A stretch of DNA of 64,000 nucleotides from Todiramphus chloris collaris (GCA_025345505.1 JANVCC010000022.1:29823155-29887154), one strand, 5' to 3'; counted from the stretch's first letter, positions 14,329 to 26,360 are shown. Program-made: numbers and translations. The notes: a model not told the origin generated them from the letters alone.

Positions 14329-15422
14329 TGGCCATAATCCTGCTGGAGTCAGATACCCTGATGATATGGCGAGTTTCAGCTTGCTCTTGGGTACAGCACA
14401 GTCGTCCTGCCCAGCAGCATCTGGTTGTCTTTTAAACTTTTGATGAATTCAATATCTAAAAAATCAAAACAAATCAAGTAACAAGCCCAGTCTGGACAAC
14501 GTCCAAGTGAAAGCTGCTGCATTTCTCATTGGTATTACTGTCTGTGCACCAGATACATATAAAAGTGAAGATATTTGGGGTGCGAGCGATAACTTTTGGG
14601 AAATTGTTTTCCTCTCCTCCTAGCTTCGGTCCCAATGGATTATCATGCTCCGTTGAGGCTGGTTACCGCGTTTAGGGAACAATCCTTAATAAACGCTTCT
14701 CCCACCGCAGATGTTCCCGAAGGCTAAAGCCGCCCGTGTGCGGGGCTGGCTCCCCGCTGAGCTACGGCCAGGGCTGCTGAGATGCTCCGCCGGGCTTCGC
14801 TGCCTCCAACCGCGCCAGGGCGGGGGCTCGAAAACTAGCGCAAACTCCCGGGGAAAAAAGCAAAAACCACAACCAAAACAAAACAACAAAACGCAGCAAA
14901 GTTGGAGGAAAACCACCCGCCAGCTCCATCCCCGCCTCTGCGCGAGTGAATCCACACAAGGCCGAACTTTTGTTTGGGAGAGGAGGGGGCTACATTTCCC
15001 CGAAGAAGGGGAATTTTTGTGGGTTTCTTGCAGATGCCTTCCAGCTGAGCAGGGCTGGGGGTGGCCGCCGACGGTCCCGCTCCCGGCCCGCTCCGGAGCG
15101 GCACGGCAGGGCCGGGCTAGGGAAGTACATCCCACCCTGGCTGCGTGAAAGCCCCGCACCCAAAATGGTGCGGTTCGCTGAGGCGAGGGAGTGATCCGGG
15201 ATGAAAGAGGATGGGGGGAGGAGAGAAGGGGCCCAGAGCGGTCCGTTGCTCCCACGCCGAAAGGGTGGGAAGGTTTTTATCCCCCCCCCCCAACAAGGGG
15301 TGGGGAGGAGGGAGGAGAAAACAGACCCTACAGCCAGTTTTCGTCTTGTGTCAGGGCTTGAAAGCGCTCCAGCGTCTTTCCTGCAGGCTGCTCAACTTCA
15401 ACCTGTGTGTAAGTGTATGCGT

Positions 15423-15448
15423 TGTGTGTGTATATATATATATATATA
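15423..15448. repeat. TG/TA dinucleotide microsatellite
   Basis: A short TG run passes into a TA run inside the CpG block. The sequence ends in TATATAAAAG, which resembles a TATA box, but in a dinucleotide repeat this is not evidence for a core promoter. Confidence 0.8.
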
Positions 15449-15544
15449 AAAGTATGTCTACGTGTGCGCGCCGTGTCCTGCCGGCGGCCCGGGATGATGG
15501 GCAGCAGGAGCCGCCCTGCAGCCGCGGCGCCTCTCCAAACTACC

Positions 15545-15612
15545 CCCGGCCCGGCCCGGCCCGGCCCTCCCCTCATCCCTCCCTCCCTCCCTCCCTCCCT
15601 CCTCTCTCTCCC
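15545..15612. repeat. CCCGG and CCCT tandem runs
   Basis: Four to five CCCGG units (15545-15565) are followed by about six CCCT units (15577-15602) and a CT-rich tail. The plus strand is almost pure pyrimidine from about 15.57 to 15.61 kb, so the tract could adopt non-B DNA structure just upstream of the best first-exon donor. Confidence 0.8.
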
Positions 15613-15837
15613 TCCCCGCCCGCCCCCGCGGAGCGGCTCCGCGGCAGCAGCCCCGGAGAGCAGCACCGCGCCGCCGGGATTCGCGGCAGCTTTTGGCGAG
15701 GAGCGGAGCAGGGGGGAGAGGCACAAAAGGGAAGGACGAAAGGAAAGTCCCTCCCACGTCCCCCTCCCCCAAGTTTATGATGGGGGTCCGGAGGAGTAGC
15801 TCTGCTCCGCAGCAACCGCTCGCCTGCTGAAAACTTG

Positions 15838-15866
15838 CTGCTCCGCTTTTTGGGTAAAGTTGATGC
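15838..15866 (+). other. candidate splice donor of an untranslated first exon
   Basis: TTTTTGG|GTAAAGTT puts a good donor match at 15854-15855, at the downstream edge of the densest part of the CpG block. A T-run follows about 45 bases later. If correct, the first exon ends at 15853 and starts somewhere in the 15.5-15.8 kb GC-rich stretch. Weaker donor matches at 16039 (CCGCAG|GTGACC), 16811 and 16880 are alternatives. No acceptor inside the window can be paired with confidence. Confidence 0.35.
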
Positions 15867-17439
15867 TTATTGTGTCTTTGCATTGTGCTTTTTATGGTTT
15901 TTTTTTTTTTTTTTTCTCCTTTCTTCTCCCGCTTTTGTCGGAGGTGCCCTGCGCCGGGGTGGGCTGAGGGAGGGTAAGAATTTAGTGAGAGGCTCTCCTG
16001 GCAGCGGGTGCCGGGGGTGTGGGGTGCCCTGTCCCATGTGTGTGTCCCCGCACCGCAGGTGACCGGAGCGGATGCTGCCGCGTGTGTGTGTGTCTATGAT
16101 GTGTGCCACCCACCCCATACCCCAGCCCAGACCCTGCCGGGACCGGGCTCCGGGCTGTGCCTCCACGGCCATTGTTTTTACTGGGCTCTGCGGTGACAGT
16201 CCCAGCCCCAAGCCGTTGCTTTGCCCCGGGGCGCGGAGGACATCTGGGGTCCCCAGAGCCAGCACTGAGTTTGTCTTTTCTTTTTTGTTTTTGTTAAAAA
16301 AAATGCCCCCCTTCTCCTTGTTACAGCACCCCCCCGGGAGGGACAATCTTTCGACAAGTATATTTGCTGAGGAATTTAAAAAATTCCCTGCTGCAACTTG
16401 ATCCCTGTGTGATGAGGAGCGGCTTGGAGAGACCCGGACTCCAATCCTATTAAGGACTTAGAGAGTTGAGAGTTTTTTCCCCCCGACTCGGTGGCTTTAA
16501 AACAATCAGGGAGGAGGGGAGGGAGATGGGCTCATCTAGATGCCTTTTCTGCCTCAAGTGATTGCCATCATTTCCCGGGAAACCTGACTTTTTCCAGCCC
16601 AGGGGCTTAGGACGGTTTATCAGCGGTCCCGAGCTGGCCCTGCTCCCGGCTTTTGCGACAGTTACGGGATTTTAAAACATCTCTCTATTTATTTATTTGT
16701 TTTTCTTTTGCTGACCTGCAGCCCGGGCTTCAAAATTTCGCGGGACGGGACCGCGCCTCTGCGCGGGCGCGGTAGCGGTGCGCGCAAAGCCTCGCCCCCT
16801 TCGCGGGGCCAGGACCAGCGCTCCCGGGTGAGCCGGAGCCCGGGCCGCGGCCCGGCTTGGCCTCCCGGTACGTGCCCGCGGGTGAGCAAATGTCCAGGCG
16901 TGGGGGTTACCGGGGCTGACCTGGCGAAACTTGTGCCTTCCTATAGATGCTCTTGTGTTTCATACAGTTCCAGGTGCTGGAAACCTATATGCCCACCTTT
17001 GTGCGCCTAGAAATTAGCATTTTATTGGTGTGTCGTATTTTTACAGCCGGAGATAAAGGGATTAGTTGTAAAACTTTTGTCCAGCCCCTGTCAATCCCTT
17101 TCACTTCTTTAATTTTTCTATTTTTTTTTTTGCAACCGAGGCTCTTGGGATGTACAAGAATTTGAAAGTAAATGCTTGACTAGCAAGTTGCATAAAACAG
17201 CATTTACACAAATATTGTATTGGCATTCACTGAGGAGTTGGTGCCAGAAAAGTAAAGTAAATAAGTCATGAAATTCAAAATATACAGAAATTGAATAGAC
17301 TGATTTCTTGTAAGCCTTGCTGATTTGATCTGTTTGTTTTAGCTACCTTGCTTTAAAAAAAAAAAAAAGTTTGGATTTTTTCAGTTCTAAATCTAACTTA
17401 CTTAACTTCACTAGCAAGGAAACTAGATTCACCCGGAAA

Positions 17440-17720
17440 AGAGGGTCCTGCTAAATAATTGTTTATGCTCATGGGACGTTTCAAATGCATGGTAATTGCT
17501 GCATACAGCAGCTACAGTTGGTGAGTTGGTTTGGTTCAACTTTTCTGATGGGCGGATATGATAATTTGTATTTTGGCTGAAACTTCAGGAAATGTTGACA
17601 CCTGTCAAACTTTGAATTGCAATTAAAATGTCATATTAAACATTATTGCAAAACTGCCATATTTTAAGAAGTGAATGAAATTCATTATGGCTTTTCCACT
17701 GTAAACAAGTCTTGGAAGTT
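17440..17720. promoter_or_regulatory. enhancer-like noncoding block
   Basis: Directly downstream of the CpG block lies AT-rich, low-CpG, non-repetitive DNA packed with developmental factor motifs. TTGACA-CC-TGTCAA at 17595-17608 is an inverted repeat of TGACA half-sites typical of TALE homeodomain proteins (MEIS/TGIF type) and contains an E-box core CACCTG. It is followed at once by homeodomain-like AATTGCAATTAAAAT. The texture is that of conserved vertebrate noncoding elements, but no alignment was possible. Confidence 0.35.
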
Positions 17721-18262
17721 TGTCATTTGATTGAAAACATGACCTATCTGCAGCAGAAAGTGCCTGATCCACTGAAGATGAACTGTTAATCTGTGGGTAT
17801 GTGCATATCCAAACCTCTGGTGTGTGTTTGTGAAAGTGCTAATCTTTAAAGCAAGGTGAGGTAAGATTCACTTGATCTTGAATGTTGTTACTGCTTAAAG
17901 TATGTGACTTTGAAGTGCCCAGAAATGGAACTGCTGTTTTTCAAAGAAAACAGATCTCGGGGACTGTTTCCAACTTCCTTTCAATGTCTTTTTTTCAGTG
18001 TGTCAAAGGGGATGTATACAGATGGACAAATACTGTTGGTGTTAGATCATTCATTTAGAGAAAAATTAGAGCCGTAGAAGAATTTGAACTGGATGCGTAT
18101 GCCAGTAGAAATCCAGTGTAATTTCATTGAAGCTGCTCCAGTTTATACTTTTATGAAAGAAAACAGAACTTGACCTCAGATACACAATATACAGCAGCCT
18201 GCGTTCCGTAATGTCACACTGGACACTGAAGTCACATTTAGAAAAGACAGCCTTTTTGTGTC

Positions 18263-18294
<32 letters not shown>

Positions 18295-20480
18295 GTCAGA
18301 TTGTTGGCATTGTTTTGAAAACCAGTTTAAACTTTTATGGCAAAGAAACATTTTTGGCTGTGGTTTCTGTGATTCTAAAGATCTTAAAGGTTTGTACCAC
18401 AACTTCCTCTTCAGTGGCACATTTGTATAGAAGCTGTACAGGCTCCGGGGCTATATGATCAGCTGTATAGAGGAAGGCTTATATAATGAATACAGCATCA
18501 TATCACTTGAAATATCTGTTTTCCTGATACTTTATTTATTTTTAGAGAGTTTGACTTTTTCTAACGAGTTTTCCAGTCCTCTGGCCCAGTCTTTTTTGTT
18601 TAAGGGTATTGTACAGCATCTGACCTAATATCAATAGCATTATCTTCGTTCTCTGCTTGTAAGTGTGGAGGACACTTGGTTAACTGCCTCCCCCTGATTT
18701 TAGTGGCCTACTGTAAGCTAGTTGTTTGCCCTGTGGTCTGAAAGGTACACAGATACTTCATGCTTTTGTACTCTGAGAAGTGCTCTGTTCATAGTGAAGT
18801 TTCCAGTGCAGATTAGCAAAGAGAGTGGATTCAGTAAGCGGTCACCAAAATCTGTATGTATTTGTGCAGCAAACACCTATCTATTGCTCAATCACAAAGC
18901 CTCCACTTAATAATCTGGCAAAGGATTTCAAGGCAGCGACTTTTTTTCAAAGAAGCTACTTAGGAACATTAGATGTGACTATAGCTTCAAACTAATTAGT
19001 TGCCACTCCATTTCTATGAAGCTTCCAGGGCCTTATAGAAATGCGATATTTGCACTTCTCACTTGCTGCTGAGGCATTGAGGTTAAGCAGTCTCTGCTTT
19101 TTGTCTGCTTTTTTACTGATGGGAAAGATTCCAGGGCATTGTTCGAGAGCTGCACAACCCCGTTGTATACCTGGGTAAATATTTTAAACAGTTGCGCCTT
19201 TGGACAACTTGCCACAAAGCATTAAGTGGTATTTAGGGTTTGCTTCAGCTCTGTTCCCAGGGCCCTTTTAAAGAAAATCAAAACAACAGGAGGTATTTTG
19301 GAATTAATTGAAACAACAGTAAATAAAGTAATAGTAGGAGTAATTTCTTGATATGAATGACAGCAAGAAGGAATTGTGTTCAGAGGTTAATAATACAAGT
19401 GTACCTGTGCATCTCTGTGTATGTACACATGTATGTGTATGCATGTAATATATACAATTCTTGACTGATGTATACAGCAGATCCTATATATGTGCATCTT
19501 CTAGAAATAAATGGCTGTTGGGTGTAGAAGTAATGAGAGTTGGATCTTGCATGGTAATCTTGATAGTTGCAGAGGCAAAATCGCAGGTTTTCCTTCTAAC
19601 AAGTGATTGAAATGGAAATACTGAGTAATCAGCTCTAATTTTCTGCAAGTTAGTTCTGGTTGGGATTAAATACATGGTAGATGTGTATAGTCCTGGTAAG
19701 GCCACAACTTTTCTTCATTCATGATTGTGTACTGTAAAACCGCACCCCATACCCTTTAATTTCTTGTAAACAAAACCAAACCAAATACACAAAAGCTGAA
19801 ATGTGCTGTATGAACAGAACAGGAAAGTTGTTGTCCTGTAATTCGAAAGTTCAGTGCTGTAAAAAATTGTTTGGGATTTGTGAATATTCAGTACCACTGA
19901 AAAAGAGGCCTCGGTGCCTGGAAGTGGACACCCAAGTTAAAAAAACATTTGAAATGGGGCTCCTTGGGGCCCCCACTGCAATGAGTGGAGGCATTTCTGG
20001 TACTGTCATGTGCATGGCTGCCAAAATACATTAGTCACTGGTGAATCTTTTCTCACCATTTCACAGTTATTTGCAACTGGATGTCACCTTTCTGCAATTA
20101 TAAATATTCGAAGAGGAAACAATACAAATTAGAACTGTAGGTCCCGGGATCTTTTTACTTTCCAAGTGTTCTTTTTCATATGAAAAGAGTTTAGCAGCTT
20201 TATCCTTATTCAAGTCTTTTCTTTTTGCATCTGCTGGGGAGAAAACCATTAATTTTGAGGAGTGGTGAGAATAAGCCTTAAGCTGTCTTTGACATTTTAG
20301 TTTAACTTGAATAGGTTAATTTTTTTATTTTTTATATATTTTAAAAGAAAACAAGTCGGTGGGAAGTGTGTTTTAACTGTGGGGGCCCGATTTCAACCAT
20401 TAGCATAAGAAAAAAAGTTTTAGTGCATTTACTATTGTATTGAATGAAGAGTTCCAACAGTCAGGGAAAAGAAAGTAAAA
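17721..20480. other. noncoding DNA with one AT microsatellite
   Basis: No supported gene. Frames are short and unremarkable. The stretch includes the (AT)n run listed separately and a TG/TA-rich segment around 19.39-19.49 kb. I saw no CR1 or other named element. Confidence 0.55.
18263..18289. repeat. (AT)n microsatellite
   Basis: About 13 uninterrupted AT dinucleotides. It is likely to vary in length between individuals. Confidence 0.95.
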
Positions 20481-20489
20481 GGCTGTAAA

Positions 20490-21450
20490 GAAATGATGGT
20501 CTATTCAGATTATTCAGCAGCCCAAAGCTCTGGTCATCTGCCTCTGAAATCTGTGATCGGGCTATCACTTTTATCTTCCTGTGCCTTTCTCTCGCCTTTT
20601 TCACATGTTCACTTTTGTCAAGGTTTATTGATCCCGTTTTCTTCTCTGCAAATCTGTGGAAAATTTAATGAACCAAAAACAACAGAGAAATAAAAGGAAC
20701 TTTTTATTCATTAGCACTAGATTGAATTTTATTCTATAGTCACTACCCTCTTGCCTCCCATGTGCGTCATTGCGTCACTCCTGGGGCGCTTACAGTACGT
20801 ACAGTGGGGATGGCTGCACTATTAATTCTTTTCCAGGGAAAAGTTTGTTTAATGTTGCGATCTCATGGCAGATCCAGCCCTGCTGCTCGTCCCTTCTTCT
20901 CTGCCCTCCTGACATCCAGATTCTTGGCTCTGGTGCTTTTGCCGCTAAATACCTTGAAGTGTGTATTCCGCGGAGCATTTACCTTTTCAAGAATGAAATG
21001 TATTTGCTGCCTAGCAATTAAACCCAAATTTAAATGATTGCAGATTAGTAGCAGTTATTTACAATCCTGATTGTTTTGGTGCTATGATCCTTGTTCATTA
21101 CACATCTGCTTTGCCGTGGTGCTGCCCCAGAGCGCTTTGTGATGCAAATGCTTTTGTTAACTTACAAATAGTTTCAGTATCTAGATCATCTCAGGTGACA
21201 TATTTAAGTCTCTTCTTTTTTTCCCAGATGGACTTAAAAAGCTGTAATTAAATGTGGCTTCCAGTATGATTAAGCTTTGCTAACATTTTCCATGGAACGC
21301 TTTACTTGAACTCTGGCACTTTCTGATCCTGTCACTGGAAGATTTTCCAATAAAGGCCCGTTTTAGCACTAATTTAATTTCATTTAGTGCAGCTTGTAAG
21401 TGTAGAGAAATGAGTTAAAATGGAGGATAGATCTGCCTGAGAGAATTCTT
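20490..21450. promoter_or_regulatory. conserved-element-like regulatory block
   Basis: Nearly 1 kb of non-repetitive DNA rich in recognisable sites. There is a tandem pair of TGCGTCA (ATF/CREB-like) motifs at 20763-20769 and 20771-20777, an exact POU octamer ATGCAAAT at 21142-21149, TAATTA at 21245-21250 and several TAAT cores up to 21.4 kb. A CpG-containing segment (20.76-20.97 kb) stands out from the AT-rich flanks. This texture is usual for deeply conserved enhancers. Frames of 60-91 codons here overlap in several phases and are not convincing exons. Confidence 0.35.
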
Positions 21451-23020
21451 GGGTGTTTTTTTGATTCCAAAGAACTTCACTGCTACTCTATGTTAAATGC
21501 TAAGGTGTAAATCCCAGGGGAAGGAAAACTGTAGAGTAGTCCCAAGTATTCTCATAATGACTAGTATCACCAATGCTGATACTTCTAGGGGATGAGCTAA
21601 AAGCCACAAAAGGGCATCCATACTTGAGCTTGTAGTTTCAGCTACAGTGGTGGCATCATTTGTATCTGCATCTGTTTTTCTGTGCAGTGAGCGACTCTTT
21701 ATTCCATAGGAATACATACCTGCAATCTTAAACTGCCTCTAAATCTAGAGAAAGGACTTTGTGGCCAGCGCAATGAATCCTGCTGGGAAAATCTGGACTT
21801 CTGGTTTGTTTTTTAAAATTATTATTTATTTCTAAAAAAAAAAAAAAAGAGAGAACAGTAATAACAAAAAGTCTTCTATCCCTTGTGAAATGTGTGATTT
21901 TACTGTAGATAATTCATTCACATGAAACTAATGAAATCTCTCCAGAGGAGCATGCTTTCTCTGGGGTGCTCTGCTGCACATTGGAAGCTAGTGCAGGTCC
22001 ATCCCCTTGGTGATGGGTGATGAGCACCCTGTGGTCACAGTCCCTCACCCTTGCCATGAGGTGCCAAGCACTCCCAGTGGGGGACTGGCTGGTCTTCCTT
22101 CACCAGGATCTGCAAGGGACAGCCAGCTGCAGAGCTTAATTCCTGCAGCAACAGTGGAAAAACTTCCAGTGTTACAAATGCAATTCAGATGAGAAGGAGA
22201 TGCTGTAATATCACAGCACTGTGGTTTATGTTCATCACTGGGAGGTTTAAATACCCCGTCTCCGGAAGTTTAATCCTTTTTTTCTTTAAATGTCCTATGT
22301 ATTTAGTGACTAGGTTCTCTTAGAGCAAGTACATCATCTGGAAGTTGTCTAGCACTGTGCTAAGCAGTTTGATTCTGTTACTAAAATTCATTGAAAAATC
22401 CCTTAAAAACATAATTTTTTTTTGGTCTTTTTTTTTATTTTTTGCTTGGAAAGCAGCATTTCTTGCTAAAATCAGTGTATTGCTTCCTTCCATACTGACC
22501 TGTGGAGTCCTATTAGAGCCTTTTTTATCATACCTTCTTTAAAAGTAAGGTCTGATTGCAGTGTTGTTAAAAGAGCATCGGTTCCCAACACCCAGATAGC
22601 TCCTTTTCAGAGCAATTCTTAGCAATGCCTCTTTGTGCAGTGGACAATGCAATAAGTCAGACAGGACTTTCTGAGCCACCTCTGTAGGGAACTGTAAGGG
22701 CTGCTGAAGTACACTTGTGTTAAGTTGAATTGATTGAAATTTAATGGCTGTTAGTAGCTATGAATGGTAATGATTTTCTAGAGTATCTTCACTATGCTTG
22801 ACATTAATAACTGGAGAGTGTGTATGTGTGACGCTAGTGTGTTACTCATTTTTAAAGATGCTTTCTCCCAGCCCTCTTTCCCATAATTTAGTTGTTTTGA
22901 TGCCTCAGAAAAAAAAAAATCTTGGTCTTCGAAGAGCACGTACATCTTGTCAGCATAATTTTGTGCTCATGATTTTTATTTTTTCCAATTCCAACATAAA
23001 TCAGACTACAATATAGTGAG
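21451..23020. other. noncoding DNA, no gene seen
   Basis: No supported gene or named repeat. It contains an A-run at about 21.83-21.85 kb and T-rich segments near 22.41-22.44 kb. Reading frames are short. Confidence 0.55.
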
Positions 23021-23029
23021 AGTGATGAA

Positions 23030-23360
23030 TTTGTTTTACATGCCATCATGAATTAATGTTATGCAAATAGAAGCTTTACAGGTGCTGTGATTTACTTAAT
23101 AATTTCAAGTTCTAATATTTAAGCTCATTCATTATGTTTGAGTAAAAAAAAAAAAAGCACAGCGTGTTCATATTTTTAAACATGAAATGTGAGATTTGTG
23201 TGCATTTGCTGTGTGCAGTTGCTGTGTAAGCACATTTGATGGCTAAGAAAGAATCAATCAGTGTTTGCATTCGGCATCTTATTCCTGTAGATGTTACAGA
23301 GACATTTCAAAGAGAATAATCAAATATTTGCGTGTAAGGAGAGGAAGATGCTGGTGAAAC
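23030..23360. promoter_or_regulatory. enhancer-like block with octamer
   Basis: AT-rich unique DNA with an exact octamer ATGCAAAT at 23061-23068 close to TTAAT and ACTTAATAA homeodomain-like cores. An A-run splits the block near 23.14 kb. The second half (23.20-23.34 kb) is again unique and motif-rich, with AATCAATCAG and AATAATCAAA. This is inferred from texture only. Confidence 0.3.
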
Positions 23361-24279
23361 ATCCTTCAAGGGTATAAAGAAGCAGAAAACTGCCAAAGTA
23401 AAGTTTTTCAGCCTTAAAAAAATGAGCGGAGTGTTGTGGTTTTGCTATGCAAAGCATCCTTTATTTTTCATCCTGAACAGCCCGCTGCAGACTGCTCCCA
23501 GACCAGCCGTCTTTGCCGTATGGTGAGGATGAGCTGAGGACCTGGTGAGAGCTATAGGTGTCCTGGGTCAAAGGTGAATGCGAATGTGATCGCAGGGTTT
23601 TCAGGCTTTGATTTAATTTTTAGTGTGCTTCCCAAAGGCTAAGGACAAGGGGGAGAAAGTTTGACACATAAATACATCTTGAATCTCTGAAGATAAGAAT
23701 AGATTTTGACTTTATTTCTCAAAAAAATTGAGGTCACTGTGGTCTGATGACAGGCTGAAAGCCCATCACTCATTTTTTTTCTTCTTTTTCTTACTTTCCC
23801 CCCCCAATGAACAGACAGAAGCTTATTTTTGATACATTGTACACAATGAGTTACTGACAGCATATTCAGCTTTTGAAGTTTGTGTCCCCAGGGTCAAGGT
23901 TTAGCATCAACATCCAGGCATCCCTGCCCAGGTAGTAAGAATTTTACTGGTTATGCCATGAAAAACCAAACCTCTTAAATTTGGTAACGTAGATGAATTA
24001 AAAATGAAGCTTTACAAAATGCATTTGCTCCACGCAACAGAACCATGTGTTTCTGTGCTTGCTATAGCCATGACTCAAGGGAGTATGCTCAAGAACTGAT
24101 CCTTGGCCTCTTCAAGCCCAGGGGACCACTAGCCAGGGAGCAGAGTGGTACTTGGCTTTTGGTAATTTTGACAACTTCTTTTGCTGTGTGTGTTCTTGAA
24201 GAACTCAGAGGAGAAATTCATCCTGATGCGCCATTGAAGCCAAGGATTTAGTTGGGTGTTAAAGGGCCATTTGGGAAGT

Positions 24280-24410
24280 GGTTCACAGTGTATGTACCGT
24301 GATCGAGTTAATTATGTTGCTTTGGCAACCACAGCTTTGGTATTTCCTGACTGGGGCTCGTTGATGGAGTCATATTCCTATATCTGGCGTCATCACCACT
24401 AAAACCTCAT
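24280..24410. promoter_or_regulatory. RFX-type palindrome in an enhancer-like block
   Basis: GTTGCTTTGGCAAC at 24316-24329 fits the RFX X-box layout of GTTGC and GCAAC half-sites in inverted orientation with correct centre spacing; the left half differs from consensus by one base. It sits in unique sequence next to GAGTTAATTATG and followed by TGGAGTCAT, an AP-1-like core. The neighbouring A and T runs at 24.45-24.53 kb are simple sequence. Confidence 0.4.
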
Positions 24411-24447
24411 GTAAAATCAGGTCAGTTTTGGCAAAAAGTGTCAATAA

Positions 24448-24523
24448 AAAAAAATAAAAAAAAAAAAGGAGAGGTAATATTTCTGAGTTTTAAAAATTTT
24501 CTCTCTTTTTTTTTTTTTTTTAC
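24448..24523. repeat. A-run and T-run pair
   Basis: An A-rich run at about 24448-24467 and a pure T-run ending near 24521 lie about 40 bases apart in inverted orientation. They could form a simple-sequence hairpin. There is no sign that either is the tail of a retrotransposed copy. Confidence 0.6.
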
Positions 24524-24539
24524 AAGTTTTGTGTCAAAA

Positions 24540-26360
24540 TAAGTTTTTATTTGGAATTCTAAAATATAATTCCATTGTAGGAAATACGGTAGCAATACAA
24601 TTAATTCTCCAGTAGGTTTCAAGTGATTGTTTTAAAATTCATTTTGTTGAGAACTTTACCATGTTGGGGTTTTGTTCAAATTCACAGTAGGTCACATTTG
24701 GAAATCTTAAATTCCTTTGTAAACTGCAGTAACTGTATTCCTAACTTCGCTCTTCCCTCCTCTGAAGTGTAAGGGAATACAGAGCTAAGCATAGTACACA
24801 TGTTACTGAACCATGTCCATGGCTATTTTTTTTTTCCTTTGATTTATTGTGTGTGTTGCTGGGGTCTTTTCCCCTTTGTTGTTGTTGTTTGGTTTGGTTT
24901 GTTGTTTGGTTGGGGTTTTTTTTAAGAAAAGGGAATGAAAGGGAAAAATCCCACTACATTGTCTCAGCAAAGCCTGCATCTAACAACTGACCCTGCTGCA
25001 GCACTCTTAATCTCTATTTTCCATTTGAGAAAATGTTCCTACTTCTGCATTTTACTCCAAGGCCTCTGGCAGGGCTTGCTAAAATTGAAACTATGTGTTG
25101 GACTTATTCTGAGAAATTCACGGGTGCCGGAGGTGAGTTCATCCCTCTGGGACAAAACGCATGGGGGGAGGTGGGTGGTAAAAGGCAGGTCTGGATCTGC
25201 GTCATGGGGATGGGGATGAAACGGGGCAGCGCTGGCAGCCGCTGGAGGTTGCACCATTCTCCTAGGAGCACGCAAGGTGAGGGATCCTCCTCCTCCTCTG
25301 CTTTCCAGAGGGCATTTCCAGCGGTGCAGATGGCAGGGGGAGATCTTTGCCAAAGCATTAATTTCCTTTAATCTCTTTTCAGGGTAGAGATACCCAAAAG
25401 CCAGACGCCATCCGAGCCAATGAAAAGATGAGCAGGGCTTTCTTGGTGGGAGGAATAGTGACAGTGAGCTGGTGTCACTCTCTGCTGCCCATTGTGGGCT
25501 GGCCCATTTCAGGTCACCTTGGTTACCTTCACACTGCCTGATGGTTTGCTGGGGAGGCACTGCCTCAGATTAGACTGGAAATCTTTAGTGTGTTGGGTGC
25601 AGTCAGACAATGACTCCAGCAGTCAGCATGAAGGAAGGGCGCACAGAATAACTTGAGAACCCTAGCCCTGATCATTTTGGTGTCTTCCTCCTTTGCTGTT
25701 GAAGATGTAACTTCACAGCCTAAGGGGACCTGGTTTACCCCAGTCCTCCTTCCTGTTGCTGCATGTGGAATAACTAGCATATTCATGGAGTTTACCAGGA
25801 ACAGATAGTGCAGCATAGGACCCTCCAGTGGAAGGCAAGCTCTCAGGATGTCCTCTTCAAAGTGGCTTTTCCCTCCTTAATCCTTGTCTGCTCTCTTCTG
25901 GCATGGTGTGGCTGAGGGGCTACTGGCTGGATATTAGCCCTCTCTTAATGAAGGGGGAGCAGTTGGATTTTTGTTGTTCCCCTCTCATGTTGTTAGTTGC
26001 TAGGATGAGGTCTGTGCTTCTCAGATGCCAAACGGCATGCCTTCTGGGTGTACTAAATTACACATCCCCACGAACCTCTCGTGTCGGCTGCTGTTGGTGC
26101 AGCAGTTCAAATAAAGTGCAGTGCTGCAGGTGCTCTTTTGCTGGCTGGTTGCTTCAAATGTCACACCTCTCCTCAACTCAACGTCTATGCTATTTCAACA
26201 TCTCACGTGAGCTAATGGAGTTTAGACATCACCCATTTCTCCCTCTCTCCCTGGAGATTACAGATTTCTGGACACCCTTGAGATGGAGTTTTGAGGTCAT
26301 CGGTGTCACTTTTAGGTTACAGAACTGCAGCACTAAGTCTTCTTGCCAGCTAATCAAATG
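24540..26360. other. noncoding DNA with two longish chance frames
   Basis: No recognised gene. A 173-codon frame lies on the minus strand (25039-25560) and a 177-codon frame on the plus strand (25828-26361). Neither has a recognisable domain, and local GC content rises around 25.1-25.4 kb, where stops become rarer. A good plus-strand donor (CCGGAG|GTGAGTT) lies at 25132. A G/T-rich tract occupies 24876-24923. Confidence 0.45.

Larger units (their letters stand above)
14690..16880. promoter_or_regulatory. CpG island, probable promoter and first exon(s)
   Basis: Base composition shifts sharply from AT-rich flanks to GC-rich sequence with dense CpG pairs. The block holds a GC box (GGGCGGGG near 14.82 kb), a CCCGG run at 15545-15565, a CCCT run at 15577-15602 and further CpG clusters at 16.74-16.88 kb. 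In warm-blooded vertebrates such islands usually mark promoters of broadly expressed or developmental genes. Many long frames occur on both strands, but only because stop codons are rare in GC-rich DNA; none shows a recognisable protein domain. Plausible plus-strand donors lie at 15854, 16039, 16811 and 16880, so untranslated or alternative first exons on the plus strand are likely. The gene is not identified. Confidence 0.75.

Noticed and set aside
15441-15452. TATA-box-like TATATAAAAG
   Set aside because: It is the end of a TA microsatellite, so the match carries little weight in a CpG-island promoter.
14686-15883. Several frames of 130-190 codons on both strands in the CpG block
   Set aside because: They overlap in many phases and reflect scarce stop codons in GC-rich DNA. 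The translations are low-complexity proline/arginine/glycine text without domains.
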